A stretch of DNA of 64,000 nucleotides, from assembly GCF_002585305.1 (NCBI RefSeq), contig NZ_NUNF01000002.1, positions 73,725-137,724 of the forward strand, written 5' to 3'. Both the position numbers and the translations under genes were made by a program. Source of the DNA: Bacillus sp. AFS037270. GTDB taxonomy: Bacteria > Bacillota > Bacilli > Bacillales_B > DSM-18226. This document shows, one piece after another, positions 61,768-64,000 of this stretch. The notes below the pieces were generated by a model. It was not told the origin of the DNA. It searched no databases and saw only the letters and a list, made by a program, of their open reading frames with translations. Positions within the stretch are counted from its first letter, which is position 1, and the number at the start of each line of letters is the position of its first letter.

Positions 61768-63246
61768 TTATTCCTCTGCTTTCATCGCAGCCACTTTTTC
61801 TTTTACCTCTTCAATATTTCTCATCTTGTTATCCCAACACTTTTGACTCAAGTCAACGGGATACTCTTCCGGATTCATCGTACGCTTATATTCATCCCAA
61901 AGACTATCAAGGTTTTGCTTTAAATAGTCACGAGACTCTTCTAAACAAGGGACCTCATATACTAGCTCTCCGTTAGTAAATATGTTCACATGGAGTTCCT
62001 TTGCCGTAAAGTTCGTTACCACTTTATTTATAAACGTATGAGTTGGATGGAACATGCGCAGCCGTTTTTCTGGCAGAACTTCATCTTCCATCGCAATATA
62101 ATCCCCTTCGGCATGGTTATTGGTATTATTAATAATCCGGTAAATTTTTTTCATCCCCGGAGTCGTTACCTTCACCGGATTAGAGGAAATTTTAATGGTA
62201 TCCTCTAATTCACCATGACCATTTCCATCTTCAATTGCAACAATTTTATAAACTGCACCAAGTGCTGCCTGGTCATAGGCCGTGATCAACTTGGTCCCAA
62301 TTCCCCAGCTGTCAATTCTTGCCCCTTGCCCTTTCAAACTCATAATCGTATACTCATCAAGGTCACTTGATGCTACAATTTTCGCGTCTGGAAAACCAGC
62401 TTCATCCAGCATTTTACGAGCCTCTTTGGATAGATAAGCAAGGTCACCGCTATCAAGGCGAATGCCGATGAAATTAATCTTGTCGCCCAACTCTCTCGCC
62501 ACCTTGATGGCATTTGGCACTCCAAGGCGAAGGGTATCATATGTATCCACTAAAAAGACACAATCTTTATGTGTTTCCGCATATTTGTGAAAAGCTGTAT
62601 ATTCATCCTTATAGGCTTGGACCATTGCATGCGCATGTGTACCAGAAACCGGAACGCCGAATAGTTTTCCTGCACGCACGTTACTGGTCGAGTCAAAGCC
62701 TGCCAGATAGGCTGCTCTCGTTCCCCAAATGGCTGCATCCATCTCCTGTGCCCGTCTTGTTCCAAATTCCATCGCCACCGCATCACCAACAACCTGCTTC
62801 ATTCTAGATGCCTTGGTCGCAATTAATGTTTGATAGTTCACAATGTTAAGTAACGCTGTTTCAATGATTTGCGCCTCGCCTAGCGGTGCATCCACCCGTA
62901 AGATAGGTTCATTACCAAAGACTAGCTCGCCTTCTTGCATAGAACGAATCGTCCCGGTGAAACGCATATTTTTTAAATAGTCGAGGAAATCATCCTTGTA
63001 ACCCACTTCATTTTTCAAATACTCAAGGTCTTCTTCACTAAAACGAAACCCTTGGATAAATTGAATCACTTTTTCTAGGCCAGCGAAAACAGCATAGCCA
63101 TTTCCAAATGGCAGCTTGCGGAAAAACAGCTCAAATACCGCACGTTTATTATGTATGCCATCTCTCCAATACGTCTCTGCCATATTAATCTGATACAAAT
63201 CGGTATGCAGAGATAAACTATCATCATGATAAATGTGTTTCATCAT
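61768..63246 (-). CDS. pncB: Nicotinate phosphoribosyltransferase
   Basis: 492 aa, usual length. LTDLYQINMAETYW-like N-terminus (reads LHTDLYQINMAETYW, ~14-28), FELFFRKLPFGNGYAVFAGLE, EFGTRRAQEMDAA (phosphoribosyl site region), GTHAHAMVQ with the conserved His, and FIGIRLDSGDLAYLSKEAR. Converts nicotinate with PRPP and ATP to nicotinate mononucleotide for NAD. Start at ATG 63246 or 63243 after GGAGG. It lies 60 bp downstream of pncA. Confidence 0.95.
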   Translation of the reverse strand: MMKHIYHDDSLSLHTDLYQINMAETYWRDGIHNKRAVFELFFRKLPFGNGYAVFAGLEKVIQFIQGFRFSEEDLEYLKNEVGYKDDFLDYLKNMRFTGTIRSMQEGELVFGNEPILRVDAPLGEAQIIETALLNIVNYQTLIATKASRMKQVVGDAVAMEFGTRRAQEMDAAIWGTRAAYLAGFDSTSNVRAGKLFGVPVSGTHAHAMVQAYKDEYTAFHKYAETHKDCVFLVDTYDTLRLGVPNAIKVARELGDKINFIGIRLDSGDLAYLSKEARKMLDEAGFPDAKIVASSDLDEYTIMSLKGQGARIDSWGIGTKLITAYDQAALGAVYKIVAIEDGNGHGELEDTIKISSNPVKVTTPGMKKIYRIINNTNNHAEGDYIAMEDEVLPEKRLRMFHPTHTFINKVVTNFTAKELHVNIFTNGELVYEVPCLEESRDYLKQNLDSLWDEYKRTMNPEEYPVDLSQKCWDNKMRNIEEVKEKVAAMKAEE

Positions 63247-63306
63247 AAAACCTCCGGAATACTATTACAGCTTAATAAAATATAACTTATCATAACATTT
63301 AAAAAT

Positions 63307-63852
63307 CTATTTCACCATAGCAGCGAGGGATTGTGCGAAGTGTTCGAGCGCCCATTCATGACCCGCTTGATTAAAAGATGCAACAGCATCCTTATAGACA
63401 ACAATATTGAATCCCTTATTATAGGCATCGACCGCGGTATGAAGCACACAGATATCTGTACAAACGCCCACAAGATGCACCTCAGTGATTCCACGCTCAC
63501 GCAGTTTAATTTCAAGGTCTGTTCCCGCAAAGGCGGAATAACGGGTTTTATCCATATAGGCCACATTCTCAAGCTGTTTATTATCATCGTACACCCCCTG
63601 AAGAGCGCCGAACAAATCACGGCCAGCCGTTCCTCTCAGATTATGGGGCGGAAATAATTTCGTTTCCGGGTGGTATTGATCGCCCTTGTCATGAACATCA
63701 ATGGCAAATACCACATAATCGCCATTTTCAATAAATTCCTTGGTGAGCTCGACAATTTCACCTTCAATCTGCTGCCCTGGTACCCCGCAGGTTAATGCTC
63801 CGGCATCTGCAACAAAATCATATGTATAATCAATATTAATTAAGGCTCTCAT
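63307..63852 (-). CDS. pncA: Nicotinamidase
   Basis: 181 aa cysteine hydrolase of the isochorismatase fold. Catalytic triad D8 (INIDYTYDF), K102 (YMDKTRYSAF) and C135 (GVCTDICVLHT). Metal ligands probably D52, H54 and H70 (IDVHDKG, PPH). Hydrolyses nicotinamide to nicotinate, the PncB substrate, so with pncB it forms the NAD salvage pair. ATG follows AAGGAGGAAT. Confidence 0.95.
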   Translation of the reverse strand: MRALINIDYTYDFVADAGALTCGVPGQQIEGEIVELTKEFIENGDYVVFAIDVHDKGDQYHPETKLFPPHNLRGTAGRDLFGALQGVYDDNKQLENVAYMDKTRYSAFAGTDLEIKLRERGITEVHLVGVCTDICVLHTAVDAYNKGFNIVVYKDAVASFNQAGHEWALEHFAQSLAAMVK

Positions 63853-63903
63853 TTCTGGATTCCTCCTTAAAAAAGTCTTTCACTCATTATACACAGAATG
63901 TGG

Positions 63904-63936
63904 AAAAAAGTCCGCTCCACGAGGAACGGACTTTTC
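63904..63936 (-). terminator. Hairpin upstream of pncA
   Basis: AAAAGTCCG and CGGACTTTT pair (9 bp) with A/T runs on both sides. On the minus strand TTTTTT follows, which fits termination of a gene beyond the right edge. Confidence 0.7.
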
Positions 63937-63976
63937 TTATAAGATAAGAAAGTATAAAAGTTTTTGACTTTGAAAA

Positions 63977-64000
63977 TTGTCTAGCTCCAGCGCCTAGCCC
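63977..64000 (-). repeat. End of second copy of the palindromic dispersed repeat
   Basis: The reverse strand reads GGGCTAGGCGCTGGAGCTAG, the same end as the element at 52884-53005, but inverted. The remainder is cut off by the window edge. Confidence 0.75.

Overview
The window is a low-GC chromosomal segment from a spore-former-type Bacillota of the Bacillaceae (Bacillus/Neobacillus-like). Support comes from AGGAGG-type ribosome binding sites with frequent GTG/TTG starts, a complete D-alanylation operon dltXABCD, a yclNOPQ-type siderophore importer under a Fur box, BirA-controlled bioY, cre sites, ykuK/yehS/yclQ-type families, and short dispersed repeats typical of bacilli (GGTGCCTGWCACC and a 'GCTAGGCGCTGGAG' palindromic repeat). 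No rRNA, tRNA, CRISPR array, prophage or intact insertion sequence is visible. No gene is obviously broken; the only truncated one is the LacI regulator cut by the left edge.

Layout. 0-15.7 kb is a plant-polysaccharide locus, nearly all on the minus strand: a partial GanR-like LacI regulator, DUF2264, GH88 and heparinase II/III-like proteins, a heterodimeric ABC exporter, an AraC regulator, a large secreted multidomain GH43 enzyme and a secreted GH2 enzyme. The mix of uronic-acid and galactan-type activities suggests rhamnogalacturonan or arabinogalactan side chains. 16-24 kb holds a CBO0543-type membrane protein, bioY with its BirA box, a tiny zinc-ribbon protein, ykuK, the siderophore importer, a lipoprotein and a DUF418 protein. 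24-32 kb holds an ArsB-type permease, an acetyl-CoA hydrolase/CoA-transferase with a LytTR regulator, a methyltransferase, a NagP-type PTS permease and a Gfo/Idh/MocA oxidoreductase. 32-40 kb holds a GT2/GT39 pair that probably decorates the cell surface, TSUP and TerC membrane proteins, a divergent FtsZ/TubZ-like GTPase and an MFS transporter.

40-44.3 kb is dltXABCD. 45-50 kb is a four-carbon acid-sugar cluster (GntP permease, DUF1537 kinase, beta-hydroxyacid dehydrogenase) divergent from an FCD-type GntR regulator; the intergenic region carries four GTATAC palindromes 21-22 bp apart lying on both divergent promoters. 50-54 kb is mixed (YgjP-like peptidase, YehS, MGT-type glycosyltransferase, DUF4256). 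54-60 kb is a ribose-type ABC sugar importer with a PfkB kinase and DeoR regulator, with two overlapping micro-ORFs and a stable hairpin in its leader. 60-64 kb holds an RlmCD-type 23S rRNA methyltransferase and the NAD-salvage pair pncB/pncA.

The points most worth follow-up are the chromosomal tubulin/FtsZ-like GTPase, the micro-ORF chain before the sugar importer, the four-operator divergent promoter, a start-less strong Shine-Dalgarno before the PTS gene, a 37-aa cationic peptide candidate at 24.5 kb, and a 20-22 bp periodic ATTCCG array at 61.6 kb.
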